In this document: positions 40,307 through 50,938 of the stretch, piece after piece
Layout of the letters: each line of letters opens with the position of its first letter
How positions within the stretch are numbered: the stretch's first letter is position 1
Assembly: GCF_044547355.1 (NCBI RefSeq)
Contig: NZ_JBIUAG010000024.1
Location: 62,001 to 126,000, forward strand
Origin: Kutzneria sp044547355
GTDB lineage: Bacteria > Actinomycetota > Actinomycetes > Mycobacteriales > Pseudonocardiaceae
Length of the DNA stretch: 64,000 bases
Reading direction: 5' to 3'
Notes under the pieces: generated by a model
Database searches by the model: none
Told to the model about the DNA's origin: nothing
What the model saw: only the letters and a program-made list of their open reading frames with translations
Position numbers and translations under genes: made by a program

Positions 40307-41272
40307 GTGACGATCGCCATTCGCCGTCCGATTGCCGTCCTCGCCGCGTGCGCCGCCGTCGGCGCCCTGGTCACCGGTTGTGGCACCGGACCGGGTGGTG
40401 GTGACATCGGAGCCGCGGCCGTGGTCGGCGGCAGCACGGTCGGCCTGGACGCGGTCCAGGCCGACATCGCCTCGGTGCTGGCCGGCAGCGCGGACGCCCG
40501 GCAGTTGCAGCAGCAGAAGCCGAGCACCTTCCCGCCGATCGCCCGGACGATCGTCCAACTCGCGGTGTGGGACGAGGCGACCAAGCAGCTGGCGGCCAAG
40601 CTCGGGGTGAAGGTCAGCGAGGACCAGGTGGACCGGGCCTACGCCCAGCAGGCCGCCTCCGGCCAGGCGCCCTCGTTCAGCCAGACCGCGAACATCCCGG
40701 TCAAGGGCGACATGTACAAGAACTACATCCGCGACCAGCTGCTGTGGAACGCCATCGGCGCCAAGCAGGTCCGCACCACCAGCGTCACCTACGACTACGC
40801 GGTCACCCAGGACCGCAACGGCGCGCAGGCGCTGGTGGACAAGGTGGTGGCCAACCCCGACCAGCACGCCCAGATCTTCAAGGCGGCGATGGCCGGCGCG
40901 CAGAGCCAGGACGGCACCGCCCAGTCCACGGTCAACCTGACCGGTTCCCCGGCGACCACGCCGCAGGAGCTGGGCCAGATGTTCGCCGCCAACGCCGGCT
41001 CGGTCATCGCGTTCCCGGTGCAGCAGGAGAACATCTGGGTCATCGCCTACGTGATCAAGCGCTCGGACAACGCCGGCGACACCACCGGCGGCCAGGACGT
41101 CAGCCAGGTCGCGGGGGCGTTCGGCCAGGAGCAGATGGTCCGCTACGCCCAGCAGGTCGGCATCACGCTCAACCCGCGCTTCGGCGTGTGGGAGCCGCTG
41201 ACCGGCCTGGTCTCGCCCAGCGACGGCGAGTCCTCGTCCATCCTGAAGACGGTGAGGACCGCGAACCCGTGA
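40307..41272 (+). CDS. SurA/PrsA-like lipoprotein
   Basis: A 321-aa exported lipoprotein: a basic start, a hydrophobic stretch and a lipobox LVTGC near residue 25. The mature region resembles the SurA N-terminal chaperone domain (VGGSTVGLDAVQADIASVL and the LGVKVSEDQVDRAY helix). No complete parvulin prolyl-isomerase domain is seen. GTG 40307 has GAGAG about 10 nt upstream; GTG 40298 is also possible. Its stop overlaps mazG by 4 nt. Likely an extracytoplasmic folding factor. Confidence 0.85.
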   Translation: MTIAIRRPIAVLAACAAVGALVTGCGTGPGGGDIGAAAVVGGSTVGLDAVQADIASVLAGSADARQLQQQKPSTFPPIARTIVQLAVWDEATKQLAAKLGVKVSEDQVDRAYAQQAASGQAPSFSQTANIPVKGDMYKNYIRDQLLWNAIGAKQVRTTSVTYDYAVTQDRNGAQALVDKVVANPDQHAQIFKAAMAGAQSQDGTAQSTVNLTGSPATTPQELGQMFAANAGSVIAFPVQQENIWVIAYVIKRSDNAGDTTGGQDVSQVAGAFGQEQMVRYAQQVGITLNPRFGVWEPLTGLVSPSDGESSSILKTVRTANP

Positions 41273-42243
41273 CCGCCGTAGTCGTCCTGCTCAGCCCGCG
41301 CCTGCCCGGTGTGCTGCCGGCGGCGGCGCTGCCCGCGCTGCGGGCCGCCGCCGAGGTGTGGGCCGGCAAGGACGTTCCGGAGCAGCTGCGGCAGTCCCTC
41401 GGCGCCCGGGAGGTGGCGGCCGAGGAGGTGACGGCCGACGCCGACGCGGTGCTGATCGCCGCCGACGCCTCCGAGCCGGCGGCGGCCGCGTTGCTGGCCG
41501 CCGGCGCGACCCGGATCGACACGCCCGAGCCGGCCGGCTCGGGCCTGCTGGACGCGGCCGCGGTGATGGACCGGCTGCGTTCGCCCGGCGGCTGCCCGTG
41601 GGACGCCGAGCAGACCCACGAGTCGCTGCGGCAGTACCTGGTCGAGGAGACCTACGAGCTGCTGGAGGCCATCGAGGACGGCGACCGGCCGGCGCTGCGC
41701 GAGGAGCTCGGCGACGTGCTGCTCCAGGTGCTGTTCCACGCCCGGGTGGCGGCCGAGCACGCCACCGAGCCGTTCGACATCGACCAGGTCGCCGGGGACC
41801 TGGTGGACAAGCTGGTCGGCCGGCATCCGCACGTGTTCGCCACCGAGGAGGAGGGCTTCGAGCCCGACGGCCACGACCGGCGGTGGGAAGAGCTCAAGCA
41901 GGCCGAGAAGAAGCGCGAGTCCAGCGTGGACGGCGTGGCGCTGGGCCAGCCCGCGGTGTCGCTGGCGGCCAAGCTGACCCAGCGGGTGGCCCGCGTCGGC
42001 CTGCCGGTGGACCTGCTGCCGGCCGGCGACGACACCGGGGCCACGCTGTTCGGCGTGACCGCCGTGGCCAAGCTGGCCGGCGAGGATCCGGAGACCGAGC
42101 TGCGGGCCGTGGCCCGGCAGTTCGAACGGGATGTGCGCGCCGCGGAGCTCTCGGCCAAGGCCGCCGGCCTCGACCCGACCAGGCTCACCGCCGACGACTG
42201 GCGCCGGCACTGGCCACAGCCTCAGTCGCGTTTGGCCACGTAG
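41269..42243 (+). CDS. mazG: Nucleoside triphosphate pyrophosphohydrolase MazG
   Basis: A 324-aa MazG. An N-terminal ~95-residue region typical of actinobacterial MazG precedes the catalytic domain that starts at RLRSPGGCPWDAEQTHESLRQ. The metal-binding acidic residues are in EETYELLEAIEDGD and LREELGDVLLQVLFHA. It hydrolyses (d)NTPs, including damaged nucleotides in mycobacteria. GTGA overlap with the preceding lipoprotein gene; same order as Rv1021. Confidence 0.95.
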   Translation: MTAVVVLLSPRLPGVLPAAALPALRAAAEVWAGKDVPEQLRQSLGAREVAAEEVTADADAVLIAADASEPAAAALLAAGATRIDTPEPAGSGLLDAAAVMDRLRSPGGCPWDAEQTHESLRQYLVEETYELLEAIEDGDRPALREELGDVLLQVLFHARVAAEHATEPFDIDQVAGDLVDKLVGRHPHVFATEEEGFEPDGHDRRWEELKQAEKKRESSVDGVALGQPAVSLAAKLTQRVARVGLPVDLLPAGDDTGATLFGVTAVAKLAGEDPETELRAVARQFERDVRAAELSAKAAGLDPTRLTADDWRRHWPQPQSRLAT

Positions 42244-42253
42244 CCTGGGGCTC

Positions 42254-43126
42254 ATGGCCTACTCGACCCCTCCGCGCTCGCCGGCCGAGTCGCCATTCGC
42301 CCAGTCGCCGCGCCCGCCCCGCCGGGGTCGGGGCGGCGAGCTGTTCGGCAAGATCTTCCTGGTCGCGCTGGTGCTGGCCCTGGGGGCCGGCGCGATCTAC
42401 GCCGTGAACTGGCTGAGCCATCCCGCCCCGCCGACTCCGCCGGGGCCGACCGGGCCGCCGCCGTTCGAGGTGCCGCCGCTGGACGTGGCCCGCGGCTCGG
42501 CGATCCCCGGCCCGGCCACCCCCGTGCCGGCCGCCCAGACCGCGGCGCCGCGGGAGAACTTCCAGGGCTGGATCAAGCGGGTCGCCTACTACACCGACGT
42601 GCCCGAGCGGGTGCTGGTCGCCTACGCCAACGCCGACCTGGCCTACCAGGCCAGGAATCCGGCCTGCCACCTGACCTGGGCCACCCTGGCCGGCGTCGGC
42701 CGGGTCGAGTCCAAGCACGGCCGCTACGGCGGGGCCAGCGTGCTGGCCAGCGGCGAGGAGTCCAAGCCGATCATCGGCCCGGCCCTGGACGGCTCGCCCG
42801 GCTTCCTGGCCGTGCCCGACACCGACAAGGGCGCGCTGGACGGGGACGCCACGTGGGACCACGCCGTCGGCCCCATGCAGTTCGCGCCGGCCACCTGGCG
42901 CCGCTGGGGCGTGCGGGCCAGCGGCGACGGCAAGGCCCCGGACCCGCAGAACATCGACGACGCCGCCATGACCGCCGGCCGCTACCTGTGCGCGATGGGC
43001 GGCGACCTGGCCGTGCCGAAGGACTGGTGGGACGGCGTGCTGGCCTACAACAACTCGACCGCCTACGGCCAGGACGTCTTCAGCAACGCCGACGCCTACG
43101 GCAAGGTCAGCCTCGGCCGCCTCTGA
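42254..43126 (+). CDS. Lytic transglycosylase, LpqU-like
   Basis: A 290-aa membrane-anchored murein transglycosylase. A Pro/Arg-rich cytoplasmic tail is followed by one membrane segment (about residues 32-52), a Pro-rich linker, and a goose-lysozyme-like SLT domain with the catalytic Glu in GRVESKHG and the later GPMQFAPATWRRWG. ATG 42254 is 7 nt after TAGCCT (42241-42246), which overlaps the mazG stop codon: a leaderless start. Equivalent in position to Rv1022 (lpqU). A palindromic terminator follows. Confidence 0.92.
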   Translation: MAYSTPPRSPAESPFAQSPRPPRRGRGGELFGKIFLVALVLALGAGAIYAVNWLSHPAPPTPPGPTGPPPFEVPPLDVARGSAIPGPATPVPAAQTAAPRENFQGWIKRVAYYTDVPERVLVAYANADLAYQARNPACHLTWATLAGVGRVESKHGRYGGASVLASGEESKPIIGPALDGSPGFLAVPDTDKGALDGDATWDHAVGPMQFAPATWRRWGVRASGDGKAPDPQNIDDAAMTAGRYLCAMGGDLAVPKDWWDGVLAYNNSTAYGQDVFSNADAYGKVSLGRL

Positions 43127-43146
43127 CCCCCGCCCCCCGGCCTCTT

Positions 43147-43205
43147 GGCGCTTGGAAGGGGGCTTTCCTCCACTCCGAGTGGAGGAAAGCCCCCTTCCAA
43201 GCGCC
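43147..43205. repeat. Palindromic intergenic repeat, copy B
   Basis: A 59-bp perfect palindrome: 29-bp arms (beginning GGCGCTTGGAAGGGGG) around a single central C at 43176. Between convergent genes. The longest of the four copies in the window. Confidence 0.88.
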
Positions 43206-43215
43206 GGGGTGGGGG

Positions 43216-43605
43216 TTAGTCGCCGGCTTGGGGGTCGGCGCGGAAGGCCAGGCGGGCGCTGACCTCGCCGAGGGCCTCCTGGTATTCGGGCTGCGGGCTC
43301 ATGGCCACGGCCAGCCGCAGCTTGGCGACGGCCTCGCTGAACCGGCCCTGCCGTTGCAGGGTCTTGCCCAGCGCGAACAGCGAGTAGTGATCGCTCGGGT
43401 CCATCTCGACGAGCCGGCTGAACGCCTCCTCGGCCCGTCTGAACTGGGCGGAGTTGAGGTAGGCGCGGCCCGCCAGCTGCACGACGCTTGGCAGGTTGGG
43501 CGCGGCTTCGAGCACCGGGCGCAGCTCGCGCAGCGCGTCCAGCGGACGGCCGTTCGACACCAGCGCCTCGGCCCGTCGGAACGCCTCGAAGGTGCTGTCG
43601 CTCAT
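43216..43605 (-). CDS. TPR-repeat protein
   Basis: A 129-aa soluble protein with three tetratricopeptide-like repeats (ALRELRPVLEAAPN, AEEAFSRLVEMDPSD, AVAKLRLAVAMSPQ). Such small TPR proteins act as protein-binding scaffolds; partner unknown. ATG 43605 is chosen because the upstream residues look non-coding. Convergent with the transglycosylase and divergent from the HelR-like gene. Confidence 0.85.
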   Translation of the reverse strand: MSDSTFEAFRRAEALVSNGRPLDALRELRPVLEAAPNLPSVVQLAGRAYLNSAQFRRAEEAFSRLVEMDPSDHYSLFALGKTLQRQGRFSEAVAKLRLAVAMSPQPEYQEALGEVSARLAFRADPQAGD

Positions 43606-43779
43606 GGTCGTTCCCACAGTACGCAAGATCGGCTGCGAGTTCGATGGACCATCCGGGCACAACCCCGGCGACAGGTGGCGCGCGCGACCAGCGGTTTGAT
43701 AGATTTACCGGTCTGAGCGCACAGATATGCAGCACAAATAAACGTGGCTAGGCCAGAGATTAACGGTGAGTGAGGACAG

Positions 43780-46032
43780 TTGTCAAGCCCTGCGAGTATT
43801 CCGGACACCGAGGAAATCGGCCGTGAGCAGGAATACGTGTCGATGCTCTACGGACGCCTCGACGACCTCCGGGAACAGACGTCGCGCCGGCTGGCCCGGG
43901 TGCTGCTGGAAAGCGGCGGCACACCACAGGCCCGTTCCGAGCGGGACACCGCGACGGCGATGCACTCCAGCGATCTGGCCCAGTACAGCGCGGTGGAGAA
44001 CGGCCTGTGCTTCGGCCGGCTCGATTTCTCCGACGGCGAACATCAGCACATCGGGCGAATCGGCATCTTCCGCACCGAGGGCGACTACGAACCGTTGCTG
44101 ATGGACTGGCGCGCGCCGGCCGCCCGCCCGTTCTACCTGGCCACCGCCGCCTCCCCGGACGGCGTGACCCGCCGCCGGCACATCCGCACCCGCCGCCGCG
44201 ACGTGGTCGGCCTGGACGACGAGGTGCTGGACCTGGCCCAGGCCGTGCCCGGCCGCAACGAGGGCCTGGTCGGCGAGGCGACCCTGCTGGCCGCGGTCGG
44301 GGCCAGCCGCACCGGCCGGATGAGCGACATCGTCGCCACCATCCAGGCCGAGCAGGACAAGATCATCCGGTCCGAGCTGAACGGCGTGCTGGTCGTGCAG
44401 GGCGGCCCCGGCACCGGCAAGACCGCGGTGGCCCTGCACCGCGCCGCCTACCTGCTCTACACCCACCGCCGCCAGCTGGAGAAGCGCGGCGTGCTGGTGG
44501 TCGGCCCCAACTCGACCTTCCTCAACTACATCAGCCAGGTCCTGCCGTCGCTGGGCGAGACCGGCGTGCTGCTCAACACCGTCGGCGAGCTGTATCCGGG
44601 GCTCAAGGCCGTGGGCGCCGAGCCGGTGGAGGTCAGCGCGGTCAAGGGCCGCCTGGTCATGGCCGACGTGCTGGCCGCGGCGGTGCGGGACCGGCAGTGG
44701 GTGCCGCGTGACGGCATCGAGATCCCGCACGAGCGCGACACGCTGGTGCTGGACCGCAAGACCCTGGCCGACGCCCGCGGCCGGGCCCGTCGCTCGCGCC
44801 GTCCGCACAACGCGGCCCGGCCGGTGTTCGAGCGGGAGATCATCGGCGCGCTGGCCCGGCTGGTGGCCAACCGGCTCGGCTCGCAGTTCCTGGACGCCGA
44901 CGACGTCGCCGACATCCGCGCCGAGCTGCGCGAGGACGACCGGGTGATGGCCGCGATCGACAAGCTGTGGCCGATCCTGACCCCGGAGCAGCTGCTCACC
45001 GACCTGTACGCGTCCGAGAAGCGGCTGAACGCCGCCGGCCGCGGCCTCTCCCCGGCCGACCGGACGCTGCTGCACCGTGATCCCGGCGCGGAGTGGACGC
45101 CGGCCGACGCGCCGCTGCTGGACGAGGCGGCCGAGCTGCTGGGCGAGGACGACCGGGCGATCAAGGCCGCCGCCGCGGCCAAGCGCCGGCAGGACCTGGC
45201 CTACGCCCAGGGTGTGCTGGACATCCTGGATCTCCAGGACGAGTCCGACCCCGACGTGCTGATGGCCGTGGACATGCTCAACGCCGACGCCCTGGTCGCC
45301 CGCGTGGCCCAGAGCGACTACCTGACCGCCGCCGAGCGCGCCGCCGACGACCGGACCTGGACCTTCGGCCATGTGATCGTGGACGAGGCGCAGGAGCTGT
45401 CGGAGATGGCGTGGCGGGTGCTGATGCGACGCTGCCCCAGCCGGTCCATGACCGTGGTCGGCGACATCGCGCAGACCGGCGACCTGGCCGGCACCACGTC
45501 GTGGGGCCAGGTGCTCAGCCCGTACGTGGCCGACCGGTGGCGGCTGGCCGAACTCACCGTGAACTATCGGACCCCGGCCGAGATCATGGCCGTGGCCACC
45601 GACGTGCTGGCCAGCCTGGACCCGGACGCGGTGCCGCCGAGCTCGGTCCGCGACTCGGGGCTGCCGCCGTGGCACGAGCAGGTCGCCGACCTCAAGGAGG
45701 CGGTGGCCCGGGCCGTGGAGCGCGAGGTGGCGCGGCTGGACGACGGCCGGCTCGCGGTGCTGGTGCCGCGGTCGCTGGCCGGCGAGTTCCCGGTCGGCGG
45801 GGACGACCTGGAGAGCCCCGTGGTGGTGCTGACCGTCGGCCAGGCCAAGGGCCTGGAGTTCGACTCGGTGCTGCTGGTCGAGCCGGGGCTGCTGCTGGAC
45901 GAGTCGCCGCGCGGCGCGAACGACCTGTACGTGGCCATGACCAGGGCCACCCGGCGGCTCGGGGTGGTGCATACCGGACCGCTGCCGGCCGTGCTCGGCA
46001 AGCTGACCCCGTTCTCCCTCGATTCAGATTGA
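43780..46032 (+). CDS. helR: HelR/HelD-like RNA polymerase recycling ATPase
   Basis: A 750-aa UvrD-like superfamily 1 motor. It has an N-terminal coiled-coil arm (EQEYVSMLYGRLDDLREQTSRRL), Walker A GGPGTGKTA near residue 207, Walker B VDEAQELSE near 540, and the C-terminal VGQAKGLEFDSVLLV and YVAMTRATRRLGV motifs. HelD/HelR proteins insert into RNA polymerase and free stalled complexes; HelR gives rifampicin tolerance in Streptomyces. I saw no clear rifampicin-associated element in the AT-richer 120 bp upstream. The start TTG 43780 has GAGGA just upstream; GTG 43834 is an alternative. Confidence 0.85.
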   Translation: MSSPASIPDTEEIGREQEYVSMLYGRLDDLREQTSRRLARVLLESGGTPQARSERDTATAMHSSDLAQYSAVENGLCFGRLDFSDGEHQHIGRIGIFRTEGDYEPLLMDWRAPAARPFYLATAASPDGVTRRRHIRTRRRDVVGLDDEVLDLAQAVPGRNEGLVGEATLLAAVGASRTGRMSDIVATIQAEQDKIIRSELNGVLVVQGGPGTGKTAVALHRAAYLLYTHRRQLEKRGVLVVGPNSTFLNYISQVLPSLGETGVLLNTVGELYPGLKAVGAEPVEVSAVKGRLVMADVLAAAVRDRQWVPRDGIEIPHERDTLVLDRKTLADARGRARRSRRPHNAARPVFEREIIGALARLVANRLGSQFLDADDVADIRAELREDDRVMAAIDKLWPILTPEQLLTDLYASEKRLNAAGRGLSPADRTLLHRDPGAEWTPADAPLLDEAAELLGEDDRAIKAAAAAKRRQDLAYAQGVLDILDLQDESDPDVLMAVDMLNADALVARVAQSDYLTAAERAADDRTWTFGHVIVDEAQELSEMAWRVLMRRCPSRSMTVVGDIAQTGDLAGTTSWGQVLSPYVADRWRLAELTVNYRTPAEIMAVATDVLASLDPDAVPPSSVRDSGLPPWHEQVADLKEAVARAVEREVARLDDGRLAVLVPRSLAGEFPVGGDDLESPVVVLTVGQAKGLEFDSVLLVEPGLLLDESPRGANDLYVAMTRATRRLGVVHTGPLPAVLGKLTPFSLDSD

Positions 46033-46135
46033 TTACCCTCACGTTTCGGCTCACGTGCGTGCCTCCTCCGGGTGATCGCCCACCCCGGCTAGGCTGGTCG
46101 CGGGACGAGCCCCTGAACGCTGGATAGGAGCTGTT

Positions 46136-47422
<1,287 letters not shown>

Positions 47423-47426
47423 CGGC

Positions 47427-47969
47427 ATGCCCGAGCGCGGTCGGCAGCCGCGGCGCAGGCAGGACACCTCCGGCCAGCGTCGCGGCGCCGACCGTGCCCG
47501 GCGAACGGGCCGCCCGGCCGTCTCCGAGCAGGAGCAGCCGCCACGGCCGCCCCGGGCGCGGCGCACCGCCGACCGGGCCCGCACCGGCGGCGCGTTCGGC
47601 CTGTCGGCCACCCGGCAGGCCGCGGTGCTGGCGATGGTGGTCTGCGCGCTGGCGCTGTCCATCGCCGTGCCGCTGCGCACGTACCTGACCCAGCACGCGC
47701 AGGTCGAGCAGGAGCTGGCCGAGCAGGCCCAGCTCCAGGCCCAGGCCCAGCAGCTGGAGCAGCGCAAGCAGCAGTTGTCCGATCCCGCGCAGATCCAGGC
47801 CGAGGCCCGCAGCCGGCTCGGCATGGTGATGCCGGGGGAGACGCCGTACACCGTCCAGCTGCCCGGCGACGGGCAGCAGGGCGACCAGCACGGCTCGCCG
47901 CAGCAGCAGGCGGCCGATCAGCCTTGGTTCGAGCAGTTGTGGAATTCGATCATCGGGAGTGGCTCGTGA
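47427..47969 (+). CDS. FtsB/DivIC-like septum formation initiator
   Basis: A 180-aa bitopic membrane protein: an Arg/Pro-rich cytoplasmic tail, one membrane segment (about residues 67-84), a short extracytoplasmic coiled coil rich in Gln/Glu (VEQELAEQAQLQAQAQQLEQ), then RSRLGMVMPGETPY and a Gln-rich tail. Septum formation initiators bridge FtsQ and FtsL in the divisome. Same place as Rv1024 after eno. GTGA overlap with the DUF501 gene. Confidence 0.92.
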   Translation: MPERGRQPRRRQDTSGQRRGADRARRTGRPAVSEQEQPPRPPRARRTADRARTGGAFGLSATRQAAVLAMVVCALALSIAVPLRTYLTQHAQVEQELAEQAQLQAQAQQLEQRKQQLSDPAQIQAEARSRLGMVMPGETPYTVQLPGDGQQGDQHGSPQQQAADQPWFEQLWNSIIGSGS

Positions 47970-48460
47970 CGGCGGGGGTTCGGGAACCGATCACCGAGGC
48001 GGACCGGGAGGTGATCGCCCGGCAGCTCGGCCGTCCGCCGCGCGCGCTGCGGGCGATCGCGCACCGCTGTCCCAGCGGGCACCCCTCGGTCGTGCAGACC
48101 GCGCCGCGGCTGGAGGACGGCACGCCGTTCCCGACGCTGTACTACCTGACCTGCCCGCGGCTGACCTCGCTGGCCAGCAGGCTGGAGGCGGCCGGGATGA
48201 TGCGGGAGCAGACCGCTCGGCTGGCCGAGGACGAGGAGCTGGCCGCCCGGTACCTGGCCGCGCACCGCTCCTACCTGGCCGAACGCGACGCCATCGACTC
48301 GTTGGGCACCGAGGTGAGCGCCGGCGGCATGCCCGGCCGGGTCAAGTGCCTGCACGTGCACATCGCCCACGCCCTGGCCTGCGGCCCCGGCGTCAACCCG
48401 TTCGGCGACGAGGCCCTGGCCGCGCTGGCCGAGGACTGGCCAGCAGGCGACTGCGCCTGA
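47966..48460 (+). CDS. DUF501 domain protein
   Basis: A 164-aa member of DUF501, a small actinobacterial family of unknown function. Conserved blocks seen here are the LGRPPRALRAIAHRCPSGHP region, LYYLTCPRL, and the C-terminal GRVKCLHVHIAHALACGPGVNP with Cys/His residues that could bind metal. It is encoded between ftsB-like and ppx genes as in mycobacteria and overlaps the former by 4 nt. Confidence 0.92.
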   Translation: MTAGVREPITEADREVIARQLGRPPRALRAIAHRCPSGHPSVVQTAPRLEDGTPFPTLYYLTCPRLTSLASRLEAAGMMREQTARLAEDEELAARYLAAHRSYLAERDAIDSLGTEVSAGGMPGRVKCLHVHIAHALACGPGVNPFGDEALAALAEDWPAGDCA

Positions 48461-48665
48461 CGTCAAGGGACCGGCATCTGTACGTCGGTGACATCTTTGG
48501 TGACTCTGTGTCTTCCATTTGGGCTACTGTGCCGACCCCGAGGTGCAAATATGCCACGACACAGTGACACCTGCTCGGGTGTGTAGCAGGCTGACCGTGA
48601 GCTAACGGCGTGTAGGCGACGATCGCATCTGGGTCATGTGGTCGAGACGAGGAGCGTGGATCCGC

Positions 48666-49868
48666 GTGGGTGTGCACAGCGTCAGAGCCCGGACTCCCAA
48701 GGCCGCGCGAGTCGCACCCGACCGCCGATGGCGTGCAGCGGTGACCGTCACCGCGATGCTGGCCCCCATGGTCCTGGCCGGCGACGCCGCGTTCGCGTGG
48801 GTCAACACCGCGCACACCACGCCGATCAACCAGCCCCAGCCGACCAACCCGCTGGGCGCCACCGGTCAGCTCCCGCAGAACCTCGACCCCAGCCCCCAGA
48901 TCGGCGACCCGGCCAGCACCGACGGCGCCAGCGCCCTGGGCCTGCCCAACGGCCCCCTCGGCATCCCCGGCGCCGCGCTGGCCGCGTACCAGCGGGCCGA
49001 GCAGCTCGAGGCCGCGCACAACCCCAACTGCCACCTGGACTGGCCGCTGCTGGCCGGCATCGGCCGTATCGAGTCCAACCACGCCCGCGGCGGGGCCGTG
49101 GACGCCACCGGCAACACCCTCGCGCCCATTCTCGGCCCGGTGCTCGACGGCAGCGGCGGCTTCGCCCTGATCCACGACACCGACGGCGGCAAATGGGACG
49201 GCAACACGGTCTACGACCGGGCCGTCGGTCCCATGCAGTTCATCCCGCAGACGTGGGCGGCGTACGCGGCCGACTCCAACGCCAAGACCTACGGCACCGC
49301 GAGCCCGAACAACATCTACGACGCCGCCTTCGCCGCCGCCAACTACCTGTGCGCCGGCGGCGGCGACATGCGCGATCCCGCGCAGCGGTCCGCCGCCGTG
49401 TTCCGCTACAACCAGTCCGACGCCTACGTGGCCAACGTCCTGTCGTGGGCCGCCTCGTACGCGACCGGCGTGGAGACGCTGCCCAACAACACCAGCGTCC
49501 CGATGATCCAGCCGGCCCCCGCGCCGCCGTTCGTCGGTCCGACCGACCCGCCCAAGCACACGATCGACCCCACGACCCCGACGACGCCCACGGACCCGAC
49601 CACGTCGACGTCGACCACCACGACCACCACGCCGACGTCCACCACCACGGTCACCACGACCACCACCGCGACGTCGACGACCACGACCACCACCACGACG
49701 ACGACCGACGGCACGAGCACCACGACCACCACCACGACCCCCACGTGCCCGACCGCGCCGACGTCGACCACCACGACCAGCCCCACGCCGACCAGCACCT
49801 CCGTGCCGCCCGGCTGCCCGACGCCGACCACCACCTCCACGCCTTCGGAGACCAGCAAGCCGAGCTGA
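48666..49868 (+). CDS. Secreted lytic transglycosylase with Thr-rich tail
   Basis: A 400-aa exported enzyme with a signal peptide (membrane core near residues 27-45) and an SLT domain related to that of the gene at 42254: CHLDWPLLAGIGRIESNHARGG-type active site (Glu) and VGPMQFIPQTWAAY. The last 95 residues are almost entirely Thr with Ser/Pro, encoded by an acg/acc repeat tract (about 49560-49850), a likely O-mannosylation target for the Pmt enzyme in this window. GTG 48666 has GAGGAG 11 nt upstream. Confidence 0.9.
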   Translation: MGVHSVRARTPKAARVAPDRRWRAAVTVTAMLAPMVLAGDAAFAWVNTAHTTPINQPQPTNPLGATGQLPQNLDPSPQIGDPASTDGASALGLPNGPLGIPGAALAAYQRAEQLEAAHNPNCHLDWPLLAGIGRIESNHARGGAVDATGNTLAPILGPVLDGSGGFALIHDTDGGKWDGNTVYDRAVGPMQFIPQTWAAYAADSNAKTYGTASPNNIYDAAFAAANYLCAGGGDMRDPAQRSAAVFRYNQSDAYVANVLSWAASYATGVETLPNNTSVPMIQPAPAPPFVGPTDPPKHTIDPTTPTTPTDPTTSTSTTTTTTPTSTTTVTTTTTATSTTTTTTTTTTDGTSTTTTTTTPTCPTAPTSTTTTSPTPTSTSVPPGCPTPTTTSTPSETSKPS

Positions 49869-49886
49869 ACCGGCTAGTTTGGTGGC

Positions 49887-50837
49887 ATGAAGCACTCGCG
49901 GGTGGCCGCCATCGACTGTGGGACGAACTCGATCCGTCTGCTCATCGCGGACATCACCGTCGGCGACGATGGATCGAGTTCGCTGCGTGACGTCCATCGC
50001 GAGATGCGCATCGTGCGCCTCGGGCAGGGCGTCGACGCCACCGGCCGGCTCGCCCCCGAGGCGCTGGAGCGCACTCGGGCCGCCCTCGTCGACTACACCG
50101 CTTTGTTGCGGCGCAAGGGCGTCGAGGCCGTGCGCATGGTCGCCACCTCCGCCACCCGGGACGCCGCCAACCGGGACGACTTCTTCGCCATGACCCGAGA
50201 GGTCCTCGGCGTCGAGGCCGAGGTCATCAGCGGCGACGAGGAGGCCCGGCTCTCCTTCACCGGCGCCGTCGGCGACTGCGACCCCGCCGACGGGCCCTTC
50301 CTCGTCGTCGACATCGGCGGCGGCTCCACCGAACTCGTGCTCGGCTCCGACTCCGGCGTCGAGGCCGCCAAGTCCGTCGACATCGGCTGCGTCCGCATCA
50401 CCGAACGCTGCCTGCAGTCCGATCCCCCCACGCCTTCTCAAATCGCCGAGGCCTCCGCCTTGGCCTCGTCGGTCCTGTCCGCCGCCTTCGACGCCGTCCC
50501 CGTGGCCAAGGCCCGCACCTGGATCGGCGTAGCCGGCACCGTCACCACCCTCTCCGCCGTCGCCCAGGACCTCCCGTCCTACGACGTCCTCGCCACCCAC
50601 CTCTCCACCCTGTCCACGGAGCAGATCCACTCCGTCGGCGACCGCCTGCTGACCATGACCCACGACGAGCGCGCCGCCGTCCCCACCATCCACCCCGGCC
50701 GCGTCGACGTCATCGGCGGCGGCGCCATCATCCTCCGCGTCCTCGCCGACCACCTCGCCGAGCACGCCGGCATCACCCACCTCACCGTCAGCGAGAAGGA
50801 CATCCTCGACGGCATCGCCCTCTCCCTGCTCAAGTAA
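49887..50837 (+). CDS. ppx: Exopolyphosphatase / guanosine pentaphosphate phosphohydrolase
   Basis: A 316-aa Ppx/GppA of the ASKHA (actin-like) fold, with the phosphate-binding loops AAIDCGTNSIRLLI and VVDIGGGSTELVLG and the AGTVTTLSAVAQ region. Degrades polyphosphate or pppGpp. It is the short, one-domain form found in actinobacteria (Rv1026 type). ATG 49887 is 6 nt after TAGTTT (49875-49880). A palindromic terminator (50874-50926) follows. Confidence 0.94.
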   Translation: MKHSRVAAIDCGTNSIRLLIADITVGDDGSSSLRDVHREMRIVRLGQGVDATGRLAPEALERTRAALVDYTALLRRKGVEAVRMVATSATRDAANRDDFFAMTREVLGVEAEVISGDEEARLSFTGAVGDCDPADGPFLVVDIGGGSTELVLGSDSGVEAAKSVDIGCVRITERCLQSDPPTPSQIAEASALASSVLSAAFDAVPVAKARTWIGVAGTVTTLSAVAQDLPSYDVLATHLSTLSTEQIHSVGDRLLTMTHDERAAVPTIHPGRVDVIGGGAIILRVLADHLAEHAGITHLTVSEKDILDGIALSLLK

Positions 50838-50873
50838 CCCCCGCCCCGTCTCTCCCCCCCCCATGCCTTCATC

Positions 50874-50926
50874 GCTTGGAAGGGGGCCTTCCTCCACTCC
50901 GAGTGGTGGAAGGCCCCCTTCCAAGC
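50874..50926. repeat. Palindromic intergenic repeat, copy C
   Basis: A 53-bp inverted repeat like copies A, B and D but with a compensated change: GGCCTTCC pairs with GGAAGGCC, where the other copies have GGCTTTCC with GGAAAGCC. Between convergent genes. Confidence 0.86.
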
Positions 50927-50938
50927 CTCGACAGGTCG

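Noticed and set aside
49560..49850. CRISPR-like or tandem-repeat array
   Set aside because: The repeats are in-frame Thr codons of the transglycosylase tail, without spacers.
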